Positions 35,886-45,649 of a DNA stretch of 64,000 nt are shown one piece after another. The notes below the pieces were generated by a model that was not told where the DNA came from, ran no database searches, and saw nothing but the letters and a program-made list of their open reading frames with translations. Within the stretch, counting starts at the first letter, position 1. Every line of letters starts with the position of its first letter. The translations under genes and the position numbers were made by a program. Origin of the DNA: JARKPK01 sp964631235 (GTDB lineage Bacteria; Planctomycetota; Planctomycetia; Pirellulales; Thermoguttaceae); contig CAZVZX010000007.1 in the NCBI GenBank assembly GCA_964631235.1, forward strand, positions 62,001 through 126,000, written 5' to 3'.

Positions 35886-36896
35886 ATGATGAAGAATCGC
35901 CTTTCCCGAATGGTTGAAGCGTTGGTGCGATTGGCTTTGCTCGCGGCGGTGGCGGGCGGGGCGGCGCCGGTCGGAGCGGCGGAAGAAGCGGCCGCCGGGC
36001 CGCAGCCGCTGCGGGTGTATTACATCGGCAACAGCGTGACCGACACCGTGCGATATTCGTCGCTGGAGAAGATGGCGGCCGAGGCCGGCAAGCGGATCGT
36101 TTGGGGGCGACACATGATCCCCGGCGCGCCGCTCAGTTGGCTTTGGGATCACGGCGAATTGAAGGAGGGCAAGGCCGATGGTTTCGTCGAGCGGCCGTTC
36201 GGCCCGTGCCGCGTGGCGCTGAAGGATCACCCCTGGGATGTCGTGACGCTGCAACCGTTCGACCGCCGGCTGCAAAGCAGCGGCGAAAAGCCCGACGGCG
36301 ATTTGGAGGTTGCCCAAGCGATGATCGACTTGGCCGTCGCCCGCAACCCGAACGTCCGCATCTATATCTATTCGCGCTGGCCTCGCATGACCCGCCAGGG
36401 AAAAGGCTTGGCCTACGATCGCAACGCCTTCAACGAGAACAACCCGTTCAGCTATCGGCAGGTCGAGCCGATCGACGATTTTTCCGACCGCTGGAACGCC
36501 CCATACAATCCTGAAGGCTGGGGGTTGACCAACGAATCGCGCGAGTACTTCGAAAAGCTCACCTTGGCCTTGCGCCAGCGGAACCCGAAGCTGGCCCATC
36601 CGGTGTGCTTGATTCCGGTGGGCGACGTGATGAACGAGCTTCATGGGCTGATGAAGGCGGGCAAGGCGCCCGGCTACGACTCGATCTATGCCGTCTATAA
36701 AGACGCGATTCATCTCAACGATGTCGGATCGTACATCGTCGGCTGCACGTTCTACGCGGTGTTCTTCGGCGAGTCGCCCGAGGGCCGCGGGGCGGGCCAA
36801 TATCGCGTTGAAGACCCGGCGCTGGCCAAGCTTATCGCCCAAACCGCGTGGCGCGTGGTGAAGGGACATCGACTTACCGGCGTTGCCGCCCCCTGA
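35886..36896 (+). CDS. Exported SGNH-hydrolase-like protein
   Basis: A 336-residue protein with a signal peptide (LVRLALLAAVAGGAAPVGAA). The mature start PLRVYYIGNSVTDTVRY resembles block I of SGNH/GDSL hydrolases, with GNS for GDS, and DAIHLNDVGSY near the C-terminus matches the D-x-x-H catalytic block. Relatives in planctomycetes are annotated as SGNH-family proteins and could be carbohydrate esterases. Strong features are the DPWDVVTLQPFDRRL-like segment (HPWDVVTLQPFD) after block I. Activity is unproven. Confidence 0.72.
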   Translation: MMKNRLSRMVEALVRLALLAAVAGGAAPVGAAEEAAAGPQPLRVYYIGNSVTDTVRYSSLEKMAAEAGKRIVWGRHMIPGAPLSWLWDHGELKEGKADGFVERPFGPCRVALKDHPWDVVTLQPFDRRLQSSGEKPDGDLEVAQAMIDLAVARNPNVRIYIYSRWPRMTRQGKGLAYDRNAFNENNPFSYRQVEPIDDFSDRWNAPYNPEGWGLTNESREYFEKLTLALRQRNPKLAHPVCLIPVGDVMNELHGLMKAGKAPGYDSIYAVYKDAIHLNDVGSYIVGCTFYAVFFGESPEGRGAGQYRVEDPALAKLIAQTAWRVVKGHRLTGVAAP

Positions 36897-37101
36897 TCGG
36901 ATCGCAGCGGGCGGTTATATTTCGCCCGGGCGCAAGCGAGACGTTCGTTCCCGGGGAAAACGTCTTACTCTCGCCCGTGGGGGATTCAGGCCGAGCAACT
37001 GCTTTTGCGATTGCCCCGAAGCGACGGCATTGTGCAAGCGAACGGCCGCGGTAGAAGACGATCGAACACGTCGGCGAATCGTTCTTCGCCTCAGTCGCCG
37101 A

Positions 37102-38514
37102 TCAACGGCCCAGTTCCTCTTCAACGAGGAAGATCTGTCCCTGCTTCAGCCCAAGATAGTGGAATCGTTGCGCATCGTCGAAGATCAGCTTGGCTTCGGG
37201 CGCGGTCCAGATTTCTTCGTAGTGATGGGCGGCCTCTTGGTCTTCGACCACGGTGAACGCCTTGTCGCCGCGGGTGGCGGCATAGACCGCGCGGCCGCCG
37301 GGGCTGAAGGTCAGGTATCCGGCCATGTCGTAGCGGGGAAGCCGCTCGCCCTCGACCACCGCGAAGGTGTTTCGCCCGGCCTTGGCGATGTACCCCAGGC
37401 GTTTGCCGTCGGGCGAAAAAGTCAGCGTGCCGCCGCCGACGCGGTCGAAGATTCGCCCCTCGCGGTTGTTCACCACGACGAGTTCCGCGCCGCCGGAGAC
37501 AACGATGCCGGCCAGCCGCTTGTTGTCGGGGCTGAAAAGGATCTGGCGCACCGAGTCGAACGGCTTCCACCGTTGCCGGCCGACGATGATCTGCCATTGC
37601 TCGCCGTTTTGGGCGACGTAGGCCAGCCAGCCGCCGCCGGGGCTAAAGGCCATCATGCCTTCGGCAATCGCGCGGCAGGGCGGTTGTTCGTCGCGATCGA
37701 TCACGGCCATCCATTGATCGCCGCGCTGGGCGGCATAGCCGACGCGCCGACCGTCGCCGCTGAAGACGACATCGGCCAGGTTGTCGTAGGCGGGGCCTGC
37801 TTCGCCATCGACCACCAGTCGCCATTGTTTTCCTGTGAGTGCGGCCCAAGCAAGCCGCTTGCCATCGGGCGAAAACACCAGCCCGGTGGCCGAGCCAAGG
37901 TAGTCGTAGGGTCCGAACTCGCGGCTCTCATCGACGACGTACCAACGGCCGTCGCGACGCGCGCCGTAGGCCAGCCGCTTGCCGTCGGGGCTGAAGACCA
38001 ACATCCCCTCGAAGATCTCGTCGTAGGGCTTGCCTGGGCCGCCGGGCGCTTCGACCACCACCCGCGACTCCGCCCCCTTGGGCCGGGCCACGTAGGCCAG
38101 CCGCTTACTGCCGGGTGCGAACACGGGCGGGCCGACGCGGTCGAACTCGGGTTGCTCGCGGCCGTTGACCACTACGCGCCACGTTGAACTGCGCCGCGCG
38201 GCATACGCCCAGTGCTTGCCGTCGGGGCTGAACGCCAAGGCCGCCACTTGATCGAACTCGGGCTGCTCGCGGCCGTCGAAAACGGCCTGCTCGCCTGAGC
38301 CCGTCCGGCGAATGTAGGCGATATGCCGCGCGTCGGCGCTGACGATCGACGACGCCCGAAGCTCGGCCGACATCGGAGCCAGCGGAGTTTCGCGGAACTT
38401 CCTCGCTACGACTGTTTGCGAGAAGAGAACCCCCGGACGCGCCGAAACAAGCAACACAGCCGCGAAGGCGGCAATGACCCACCGGCACGATCGGGCGAGG
38501 CAAAGAACCTTCAC
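37102..38514 (-). CDS. Exported WD40/TolB-like beta-propeller repeat protein
   Basis: A 470-residue protein. A GTG start at 38514 follows GAGAGGA and starts a signal segment (SCRWVIAAFAAVLLVSARPG). The rest is nine or ten repeats of about 40 residues, each with FSPDGKRLAY(I/G/V)A followed by a tryptophan-x-VVVDG and YD element (FSPDGKHWAYAA, FSPDGKRLAYGA, FSPDGKRLGYIA). This is the PD40/TolB-type propeller. Such proteins are usually periplasmic binding or scaffold proteins; no enzyme domain is attached. Confidence 0.85.
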   Translation of the reverse strand: MKVLCLARSCRWVIAAFAAVLLVSARPGVLFSQTVVARKFRETPLAPMSAELRASSIVSADARHIAYIRRTGSGEQAVFDGREQPEFDQVAALAFSPDGKHWAYAARRSSTWRVVVNGREQPEFDRVGPPVFAPGSKRLAYVARPKGAESRVVVEAPGGPGKPYDEIFEGMLVFSPDGKRLAYGARRDGRWYVVDESREFGPYDYLGSATGLVFSPDGKRLAWAALTGKQWRLVVDGEAGPAYDNLADVVFSGDGRRVGYAAQRGDQWMAVIDRDEQPPCRAIAEGMMAFSPGGGWLAYVAQNGEQWQIIVGRQRWKPFDSVRQILFSPDNKRLAGIVVSGGAELVVVNNREGRIFDRVGGGTLTFSPDGKRLGYIAKAGRNTFAVVEGERLPRYDMAGYLTFSPGGRAVYAATRGDKAFTVVEDQEAAHHYEEIWTAPEAKLIFDDAQRFHYLGLKQGQIFLVEEELGR

Positions 38515-38732
38515 AAACGCAATCCTCTCGAAGAAGACGGCTCGCCGCCGCGCCCCGATACACGGCACCGGCAAGGATCGAGCTGCGGATGACGCGCCGC
38601 CCCGGGCCTCTTCAGGCGAACGTGCCCGGGGCGATGCCTCATTGGTGATCGAAAGGCGACGAACCGTCGGCGACGGTCGAAGACGGCCGGTTGAGTGACG
38701 AATCACCGATCGATCGGCGGTGCTGACTGCGG

Positions 38733-39884
38733 TTACTTGTTCGCTGCCGCTGCCGGTCGGCAATACGACAGGGCCAACAGCGCGTAGGCCGTCACCAGGT
38801 TCGGGTCGTCTTCCATCCAGCGCTTTTCGGAATTGATCCACGATCCGTCTTCGCGTTGCAGTTCGCTGAGGCGATCGAGCAATTCGACCCGCCAGTAGCG
38901 TTCGACGCCTTGGTCATCCTTTAGCGGGTCTTCGCCCAGCACGTCGAGCGTTTTGGCAAAGGTGTGGAAATAGTAGAACAGGCCCTGTTGGCCCAGTCCC
39001 GGGTTCTCCTTGAGGGTGTAGTGCCGGCGGATCCAGGTGACGGCCGCCTTGACGCGGGGATCGTCGCGCGTCAGCCCGGCGTAGATCAGGCTTTTCAGCC
39101 CGGCGTAGGTCATCGAACCGTAACTGCGCAAACCGCCTTCGGGCGTTTTGCCGGCAAAGCTTTCGCCGTCTGCCGCCGGAGTGTAATAGAACCCGCCGTC
39201 GGGATTCTTGGCGGCAAACGGGGTGGTGTTGTGTTCTGTTTCGAGGTTCTGCGTGCGCGAAACGAAGACCAGCGCCATTTGGATGTGCGGATCGTTCGGC
39301 CCGTTGCCGGCCGCCCGCAGCGCCTCGATCAAGAACGACGTGTTCGACAAGTCGGGCCGCGCCTTCCGCCCGTAGCCGGCGCCGCCGTAGTAGAAGCTGC
39401 TCTTGTCGTGACCTTCTTCCTCGTTCCACTGGATGCCTTTGAGGAACCCGTCGGCCCGCTTGATCAAGGCGTCGTACCGCCCGTCGCGATTGGCCTCTTT
39501 GAACAGCAGCAGGGCCAAGCCGGTTTCGTAGTTCTTTACGAAGCTGTCTTTGACGTAGATGCCGCCGTCGGGCTGAACATACGATTCCATCAATTTGAGG
39601 CTCTTGGCCACGGCCGGATCGTCGGGGCCGCGACCGTGACGCAAAAGCGCCGTGGTGGCCAGGCACGTCACACCGATGCCGACCGGGGCAGAGTAAGAAC
39701 CGTCGGGAGCCTGCCCCTTGGTCGTCAGAAAGGTGATCCCCCGTTCCACGACCTTTTGGAGTTGTTGCGGATCAACCTGCGCTTTGGTCGGCGGAGCCGA
39801 CGAATCGGCCGCCGCGGCATGACCGGCAACCGCCAACACCAACGCAGCAACACTCGACAACAGAGCCGTACGATTCGCTCTCAT
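38733..39884 (-). CDS. Exported prenyltransferase/squalene-cyclase-like repeat protein
   Basis: A 383-residue protein with a signal peptide (ALLSSVAALVLAVAGHAAA) and a good GAGGTGG ribosome site before the ATG at 39884. The remainder consists of alpha-alpha barrel repeats with QxxDGSW-like motifs (ELQREDGSWIN, KNPDGGFYY, VQPDGGIYV, LTTKGQAPDGSYS), as in squalene-hopene cyclases and prenyltransferase beta subunits. The catalytic DxDD motif of cyclases was not found, and the export signal argues against a cytoplasmic terpene cyclase. It is a family common in planctomycetes, with unknown role. Confidence 0.82.
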   Translation of the reverse strand: MRANRTALLSSVAALVLAVAGHAAAADSSAPPTKAQVDPQQLQKVVERGITFLTTKGQAPDGSYSAPVGIGVTCLATTALLRHGRGPDDPAVAKSLKLMESYVQPDGGIYVKDSFVKNYETGLALLLFKEANRDGRYDALIKRADGFLKGIQWNEEEGHDKSSFYYGGAGYGRKARPDLSNTSFLIEALRAAGNGPNDPHIQMALVFVSRTQNLETEHNTTPFAAKNPDGGFYYTPAADGESFAGKTPEGGLRSYGSMTYAGLKSLIYAGLTRDDPRVKAAVTWIRRHYTLKENPGLGQQGLFYYFHTFAKTLDVLGEDPLKDDQGVERYWRVELLDRLSELQREDGSWINSEKRWMEDDPNLVTAYALLALSYCRPAAAANK

Positions 39885-40234
39885 CGTTCCACCTCGTTCA
39901 AGCAATCTCGCAATCCTCGGAAACAGCCAAGCGACGCGCGGCTGGATGCCTCTTTGCCGAGAGCACGTGGAGGGCAATCGCAACCGAATCGACCCGCTGT
40001 CGTCCGCGATGCGGAAGCCGACCGGTTCACTTGCCGCTGCACTCGTGCGCTCATCCGTCAGAAGCAATGCCCAACCGCGGCCATCGCACCCTGCCGCCGA
40101 TGCGAGCACGCCGTCGCGACGAAAAACAGATCACAACGCACTCATTATCACTCTATGCCCGGCGGTGGTCCGGGGCAAATCGACTTGCTGATCGCCGAGG
40201 CCGACGGACCGCCCCCGGCGCGACGCCCATGCAC
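39885..40234. other. Intergenic region downstream of groES
   Basis: Between groES and the terpene-cyclase-like gene, both leftward. No groEL fragment or other gene was seen. Confidence 0.55.
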
Positions 40235-40528
40235 TCAGGCGGGATCGACAATCGCCAGAATCTCGCGCTCGGAAAGGATGACCACCGGCAGTCCGTCGAT
40301 CGTAACTTCGTTGCCCGCATAAGGCGAAAACAAGACCACGTCGCCTTCCGCAACCTGGGGGCGCACGCGGACGCCGGAAGTGCCCAGCGCCCCGTCGCCG
40401 ACGGAAAGCACCTTTCCCTGCCGGGGCTTTTCTCGGGCGGATTCGGGCAAAACGATGCCGCCGGCGGTCGTCGCCTCGGCCTCAATGCGCCGAACAATGA
40501 CTTTGTCGCCCAGAGGTTCGAGCTTCAT
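40235..40528 (-). CDS. groES: Co-chaperonin GroES (without adjacent groEL)
   Basis: A 97-residue protein, the exact length of GroES. It begins KLEPLGDKVIVRRIEAE and contains the mobile loop TTAGGIVLPESAREKPRQGK, followed by VGDGALG, EGDVVLFSPYAG and a final SEREILAIVD. It caps GroEL during protein folding. The gene downstream is not groEL, so this is an orphan copy. No CIRCE element was found in the 350 bp upstream. Confidence 0.94.
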   Translation of the reverse strand: MKLEPLGDKVIVRRIEAEATTAGGIVLPESAREKPRQGKVLSVGDGALGTSGVRVRPQVAEGDVVLFSPYAGNEVTIDGLPVVILSEREILAIVDPA

Positions 40529-40582
40529 CGGGAAACCCTACGGGTGAAATTGGCGATGGAAAACCGTCGTCTATGAAGACAC

Positions 40583-40604
40583 AAAAAACGGGAAGCAATC
40601 CCGG
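40583..40604 (-). terminator. Rho-independent terminator upstream of groES
   Basis: Reading leftwards, CGGGA-TTGCT-TCCCG is followed by TTTTTTG. It would stop transcription arriving from the PEP-CTERM gene, so that groES has its own promoter. Confidence 0.7.
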
Positions 40605-40872
40605 CTTCAGACAAAACACGGTCAGCCGCTTCGCAGAACTCGCGATTTAGCGGCACGCGGGCACGTTTTTCGCCGAGTGGCCCTGATTCGAATTGTCGCA
40701 TGCCCGCGCTGGGGTCGCAAGACGCCTCGACGGGAACAGCCTGTCTTCGGGACGCAAATGGATCGACCGGCTGCTGGGGAACGCCTGCGAGATAAGGCCG
40801 CGCTCGGAGCAGCACGGCCTTCAGAAACAACGCCGGGCTGCCGCGAAATCCGCGGTGCAAAGCAGCGACGGT

Positions 40873-40967
40873 GCGATCCTAAATAAAACCGCGGAAAACA
40901 GAAAGCGGTTCAAATCGCATCCCTACGCCATCGGCCGCTTCCGTAATTGCGTGGAACTATTTAGGGG
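40873..40967 (+). repeat. Dispersed palindromic element, copy E
   Basis: The most symmetric copy: left end CCTAAATAAAACCGCGG, AGAAAGCGGTTCAAATCGC, right arm TCGGCCGCTTCCGTAATTGC with GTGGAACTATTTAGGGG. The first and last nine bases are inverted (CCTAAATA against TATTTAGG). Its right end is directly against the TGA stop codon of the PEP-CTERM gene. Confidence 0.8.
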
Positions 40968-41861
40968 TCAACGGCCCTTCCGGCCGACGGCGTAAAAGAC
41001 CAGCCCGGCCAGCGCGATCAGGGTGGGAATCAGCACGCCGGGCTCGGGAACCGCCTCGACCCGCACGTTGTCGAAATAGATGACTTGGTTGTTCCCCGCA
41101 TTGCCGAAGGCGATGCCGTTGAACGAAGTATAAATGGTCCCCGTCGATTCTTCGTCGAAATAGGTGGTGTTGTCGATGCCTGCCTTGAGGTTGACGCCCG
41201 CGGCCGTCTTCGTGATCCTCAGGAACCCGCTATGGACGGCGGTGTCGGTGACTTTGGGCAAGGTCGTTTGGTTTGAGCCGATCTGGGCGCGGTCGGTCCC
41301 CGCCGTGATGCTGTCGGTTCCGCCGCTTTCGCGCCAAAGCGAGTGAGTCGTTGAGCCCGTACCCGTGGACAAATTGAAGTAGTAGCCGAAGTCGTTCTTC
41401 GATGTGTGATTGTACGCCACACTAGTTGGATCAGACGACGATGTATCGTCGGCTGTAACCGGGGTGCCGGCATCGTTGTAGATGCCCCATCGCAAACCGC
41501 CTCCCGTCGCGCCTGGGGTCGAAAGAAAGCGGAAATCGAACGACAACTCGATGTAGTCGCCTACGCTGTCGAGCGAGAACGTCGTGGGCAGCACCCCCGC
41601 GACGGCGACGAAGGTCCGATTGGGTGTAAAGCGGAGGACGTTGCTGTTCATCGCGCCCGAATCAAAGAATACGTCGAGCGATCCGGTGTTGACCGTGCGA
41701 TACCAGGCGATGTCGAGCGGGTCGGTCCCGTTGGTGCGTCCGCTGTCGTCGAAGCCGTCGATCACGATGAACGAACCGGCGGCCGCAGAACACCACGACA
41801 CAACCGCGATGCACAAAACCGCGATCGACCAGCGACGAACGATTTCGAAACGAAAAGCCAT
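40968..41861 (-). CDS. PEP-CTERM sorting-domain protein
   Basis: A 297-residue protein. The ATG at 41861 has GGGGAGG upstream, and the N-terminus (RRWSIAVLCIAVVSWCSAAAG) is a signal peptide. The middle is a beta-rich, threonine/serine-rich single domain, LamG-like in appearance (YIELSFDFRFLS, NQVIYFDNVRVEAV). The C-terminus VPEPGVLIPTLIALAGLVFY followed by AVGRKGR is the PEP-CTERM signal: PEP, a hydrophobic helix and a basic tail. It predicts processing by an exosortase, which is not encoded here. The stop codon abuts a dispersed repeat. Confidence 0.88.
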   Translation of the reverse strand: MAFRFEIVRRWSIAVLCIAVVSWCSAAAGSFIVIDGFDDSGRTNGTDPLDIAWYRTVNTGSLDVFFDSGAMNSNVLRFTPNRTFVAVAGVLPTTFSLDSVGDYIELSFDFRFLSTPGATGGGLRWGIYNDAGTPVTADDTSSSDPTSVAYNHTSKNDFGYYFNLSTGTGSTTHSLWRESGGTDSITAGTDRAQIGSNQTTLPKVTDTAVHSGFLRITKTAAGVNLKAGIDNTTYFDEESTGTIYTSFNGIAFGNAGNNQVIYFDNVRVEAVPEPGVLIPTLIALAGLVFYAVGRKGR

Positions 41862-43189
41862 GACGGAAACCTCCCCATCGGGGCATGTGATTTCACGAAG
41901 GGACTCCAGCGTAGGGACTCCAGCGTACCAGCGGCCGCCTCTGCAAGATGCTGCTGACACTGCCGCATCGAACGATCTCGAAGACAAGAACTTCGAACGA
42001 TCGCACGATCAACGGTGAGCGAGCCAACGAGCCGGCAGGCCCAAAGGGCCCTCGGTCGCGCAAACAGAGCCGACGCCGCCGACTCAGTCTGCCCAAGGTC
42101 CATTCGCCGCCGAAGTCAGAAAAACGCCTCGTGAAGTTCGCAATGACCAAAGAGAAAAGTCGAATCGTGCGGCCCGCGCGGCCGGAAGCAGCCGATGGGG
42201 CGTGCATGCCGGCCTTGCCCGGGCAGCGTGCGACACACTCTCCGATACGACGGTCGCGACAAACCCAACGCTGCACTCGACAAACAATAACGAGTTCAAC
42301 GCGGCAAACCACGTACACGATAGCCTAATTGCTAGCCCTCAAGCAGTCAAGAAATCGGTTGTCGTTTGCAAACGGTATCGAGGAATGGCAAAAACGCGAA
42401 CTTGGAGCTGTCAAAAATTGGGGTGGTCGTCGGCAAAGTGCTTGCCCGTGACGTAGAGGAGTCGAAAAGAAACCATCGATGCCGCGACGCCAGGCACGAT
42501 CCAAGCGGCGATCGACGGCGAAAGGTCGCAAGCAGTTGGCGAAACTTGAACCTTCACGCATAAGTATGGCAGTGCATCTCTTGCCGTAAGTCGTATCAGC
42601 GAAAATGGTTGCGGGCAGCAGGCACTTTGTCGCGTCGGGCAGCGAGTTGGGGCGTGGGCGTGGAACGCGGGCTTGGGACAGGCGGATCGACAGGGTTCGA
42701 CGGGATCGAGGGGGGCATGCCGGCCGAACCGACTATCTTTCTTCTTACACAACCGCAACGCAGCGAAGGCTCGCCCTGCGGGATGGCAGTGCTTCTGCGA
42801 CACCAATTCGCCACGGCGCCTTGTCGTCTCGAGAGCAAGAGGCACGAGCACGAGGGCACGAGGCCAAATCCTCCCAAATTGCCATTGCCCCGGGGCCGTC
42901 AACTTGGTAGATAAACGCGGCATTTTTCCTCGGCGCGAGGTCTCGGCGACGAGCCTGCCGTGGAACGCCGCCGAAAATCACCGGTCGATAACGACCCCAG
43001 GAAGAGCAGGAAGAGATCGCCACCGGAGGGCGAGACTCGCGATGCGTTGATTCTCGGAAGGATCGATGCAACCTCTGCGGAATGATCCGCACAGCGGCTC
43101 GCTGTCGGCGGGTGCGGAGTCGTTGCGTCGCTTTTCGGGAGTGATTCGATATGCACTTATTGCCCGAATGGATTCGGGAGACGACCGCC
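41862..43189. other. Gene-poor region, 1.3 kb
   Basis: Several overlapping open frames exist on both strands between 42400 and 42920 but none has a recognisable product, a good ribosome site or coding-like composition. No tRNA or structured RNA was identified. Confidence 0.5.
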
Positions 43190-45472
43190 ATGAAACGCTG
43201 GGGTTTGAGTTTGGCTGCCGTGGCCACCGTGTCAGTTTTTGCCGCATTGGCGATCATCCAATCGCAGCGGCAGGCGGAGAACCCCGCCGTGGCGGGCGAA
43301 TCGGCACCGCCGCGGCCGGCAGGCGCAACGGCCGCCAACCCGCTCCGCGCGCCGGCCAGTTCCGCCATGCGCGACCCGTTCGCCCGGCCCGCTTCGGCTG
43401 CAATCCCTGCTGAAAGCCCGGCGCGCTCGTCCGACGCAGGCTCTTCAGACGGAGCCGCGATTGCCGAAGGCCCGGCGCCGATGACCGGCCCGTCGCTCGA
43501 ACCGCGGCCCTTGCCTTCGCCTGCGAAGCCGGGCCGAGCGATCGAACCGTACGCGCCGCCGCAACTGCACGGCGCGGGCGATGGCACCTCGGCGCGAACG
43601 ACGGTGCGCACCAGCGGGGAAACCTCGGCGGTCGGCAATCAAACTGGTTCGGTTCCGCACTACTTGCCTGGGCCGCTCCGAAGCGCGCCAGCGGCCGTGG
43701 GGGCTAGCACTGCGGCGGCGACGAGTGCCGTCCCGCATCGCGCCGATTCGGGCACGGCTGGCGAGGCCGCGGGAGCCTTGGCGACCAACGATCCGGGTGT
43801 CCCGAGGGTTCTGCCGGGTGAACTGGCGGCCGGCCCGATGCCCGGGGCACGTTCCGATTTTCCTGCCGGCGACCGTCCGCTGCCCGATCCGCCTGCCGGC
43901 AATGAACTTCCCTCGGGCGACATTCCGCCGATGCCCGGGCGTGAACGAGTTTCGCTGTCGGCGGAGCCCGGCCAAAAGCCCGGCGCGGCGGCGGCACCAT
44001 CGGCATCGGCCGCGCCGCTGCTTCGCGATCCGAGCGGTGATTCGGCCCTTGGCGGTGCCGCGGGCGACGAGGGCACGGGTCGGCCGGGTGCCAAGCAACT
44101 GGAAGGTCTGCAAACCCCGCAGCTCCAACTGCAAAAATTCGCTCCGGCCGAGGTGCAAGTGGGCAAGCCGGCCGTCTATCGCATTACCGTGCGGAACGTT
44201 GGGCCGGTGCCGGCCGCCGGCGTCGAGATTCGCGACACGGTGCCCAAGGGAATGCGGCTGCTTTCGACAACGCCGCGAGCGAATCGGGGGGTCAACGGCG
44301 AGGTTGTTTGGCCTTTAGGCACGATGAAGCCCGGCGACGAGGTCAACGTCGAACTGCAACTAATGCCTGTGGCCGAGGGCGAGCTGGGCAGCACGGCGAC
44401 GGTACATTTCACCGTCGAGGCCACTGCGCGAAGCATCGCCACGAAACCGCAACTGACGATCGACGCCGCAGTGACCGACCGCGTGCTTGTCGGCGACCAA
44501 GTGGTAATGCAGATCACCGTTTCCAATACGGGCAGCGGCGCGGCCTCGGGAGTCGTGATCGAGGCCCACTTGCCCGCTGGCTTGCAGCATCCGGCCGGCG
44601 CCGACTTAGAGCACGAGATCGGCGCGCTGCGTCCCGGCGAAACCCGCCAACTCGACTTGGCCCTGACGGCGGTTCGGCCCGGGCCGGCGCTAAACATCTT
44701 GGGCGTGCGGGGTGAAGGGAACTTGCGGGCCGAAACGCGAAAACAGATCGAAGTGACCGCGCCGCAGCTCGAATTGGCCGTCGATGGTCCCAAGAAGCGA
44801 TACCTCGAACGCGAGGCGAGCTATCAGGTGTCGTTGCACAATCCGGGCACGGCACCGGCCCGCAAAGTCGAGCTGCTCGCCCAGTTGCCGCCGGGGCTGA
44901 AGTTCGTCAGCGCGAACAACGCCGGCTACTACGACGAGGCGTCGCGCACTGTTGTTTGGCGATTGGAAGAGCTGCCTGTCAACGAAACCGGCGCGGTGGA
45001 GCTGGTGACCCTGCCGATCGAGGCCGGACAACACACGTTGAAGCTGCGAACGGCCGCCGAACGCGGCGCAGCGGCGGAAAAAGAGCATCCCGTGCTGATC
45101 GAGGGTCTTGCGGCAATCCACTTCCAAGCGGCCGACACGATCGACCCGGTGGAAGTCAACGGCGAGACGACCTATGAGATTCGCGTGGTCAACCAAGGGT
45201 CGAAAGCGGCAGGCAATGTGCGGCTCAACGTACAACTGCCGGCGGAACTCAAACCGTTGGCCGCCGACGGCCCGAGCCGCCACGCCATCGAGGGCGGTCA
45301 GGTCGTCTTCGAGCCGTTGGCCCGACTCGCCCCCAAGGCCGACGCCGTCTATCGCGTTCGGGTGCAGGCCCTGCGCCCCGGCGATCTGCGCGCTCGAATC
45401 CAGTTGACCACCGACGACATGCAAACGCCGGTCGTCAAAGAAGAGAGCACGCGGGTGTACGCCGACGAGTAG
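43190..45472 (+). CDS. Large exported DUF11 repeat protein
   Basis: A 760-residue protein. The ATG at 43190 has GGGAG before it and begins a signal peptide (LSLAAVATVSVFAALAII). Residues 25-310 are a proline/alanine/glycine-rich low-complexity region. The rest holds four DUF11-type immunoglobulin-like repeats: VGKPAVYRITVRNVGPVPAAG, VLVGDQVVMQITVSNTGSG, LEREASYQVSLHNPGTAPAR and VEVNGETTYEIRVVNQGSKA. Such proteins are surface or matrix proteins in planctomycetes and other bacteria. The role is unknown. Confidence 0.82.
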   Translation: MKRWGLSLAAVATVSVFAALAIIQSQRQAENPAVAGESAPPRPAGATAANPLRAPASSAMRDPFARPASAAIPAESPARSSDAGSSDGAAIAEGPAPMTGPSLEPRPLPSPAKPGRAIEPYAPPQLHGAGDGTSARTTVRTSGETSAVGNQTGSVPHYLPGPLRSAPAAVGASTAAATSAVPHRADSGTAGEAAGALATNDPGVPRVLPGELAAGPMPGARSDFPAGDRPLPDPPAGNELPSGDIPPMPGRERVSLSAEPGQKPGAAAAPSASAAPLLRDPSGDSALGGAAGDEGTGRPGAKQLEGLQTPQLQLQKFAPAEVQVGKPAVYRITVRNVGPVPAAGVEIRDTVPKGMRLLSTTPRANRGVNGEVVWPLGTMKPGDEVNVELQLMPVAEGELGSTATVHFTVEATARSIATKPQLTIDAAVTDRVLVGDQVVMQITVSNTGSGAASGVVIEAHLPAGLQHPAGADLEHEIGALRPGETRQLDLALTAVRPGPALNILGVRGEGNLRAETRKQIEVTAPQLELAVDGPKKRYLEREASYQVSLHNPGTAPARKVELLAQLPPGLKFVSANNAGYYDEASRTVVWRLEELPVNETGAVELVTLPIEAGQHTLKLRTAAERGAAAEKEHPVLIEGLAAIHFQAADTIDPVEVNGETTYEIRVVNQGSKAAGNVRLNVQLPAELKPLAADGPSRHAIEGGQVVFEPLARLAPKADAVYRVRVQALRPGDLRARIQLTTDDMQTPVVKEESTRVYADE

Positions 45473-45649
45473 CGCAGGCTGCAAAGGGGTTGACCCGACA
45501 CGGGCAACGCCTCTCCCGTTGGGAAACGCGGCCCCAAACGAATCGCTTCCGCTCGTCGGCTTGCAAGCGACGGCGGAACGGTTTTCGATTCTCTGCCGCC
45601 ATTAGAAACAAGTGCGCCGATCCTCTTGAACACACAACCGATTGATTCG

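Larger units (their letters stand above)
40529..40967. other. Intergenic region upstream of groES
   Basis: Contains the terminator at 40583-40604 and repeat copy E (40873-40967). The groES promoter should lie between the terminator and the gene or further right, but no convincing hexamers were found. Confidence 0.5.

Noticed and set aside
40529..40872. CIRCE operator upstream of groES
   Set aside because: No TTAGCACTC/GAGTGCTAA pair was found.
42411..42923. Overlapping open frames of 170 and 101 codons on opposite strands
   Set aside because: Cysteine/proline-rich translations without a ribosome site or family; neither can be preferred.
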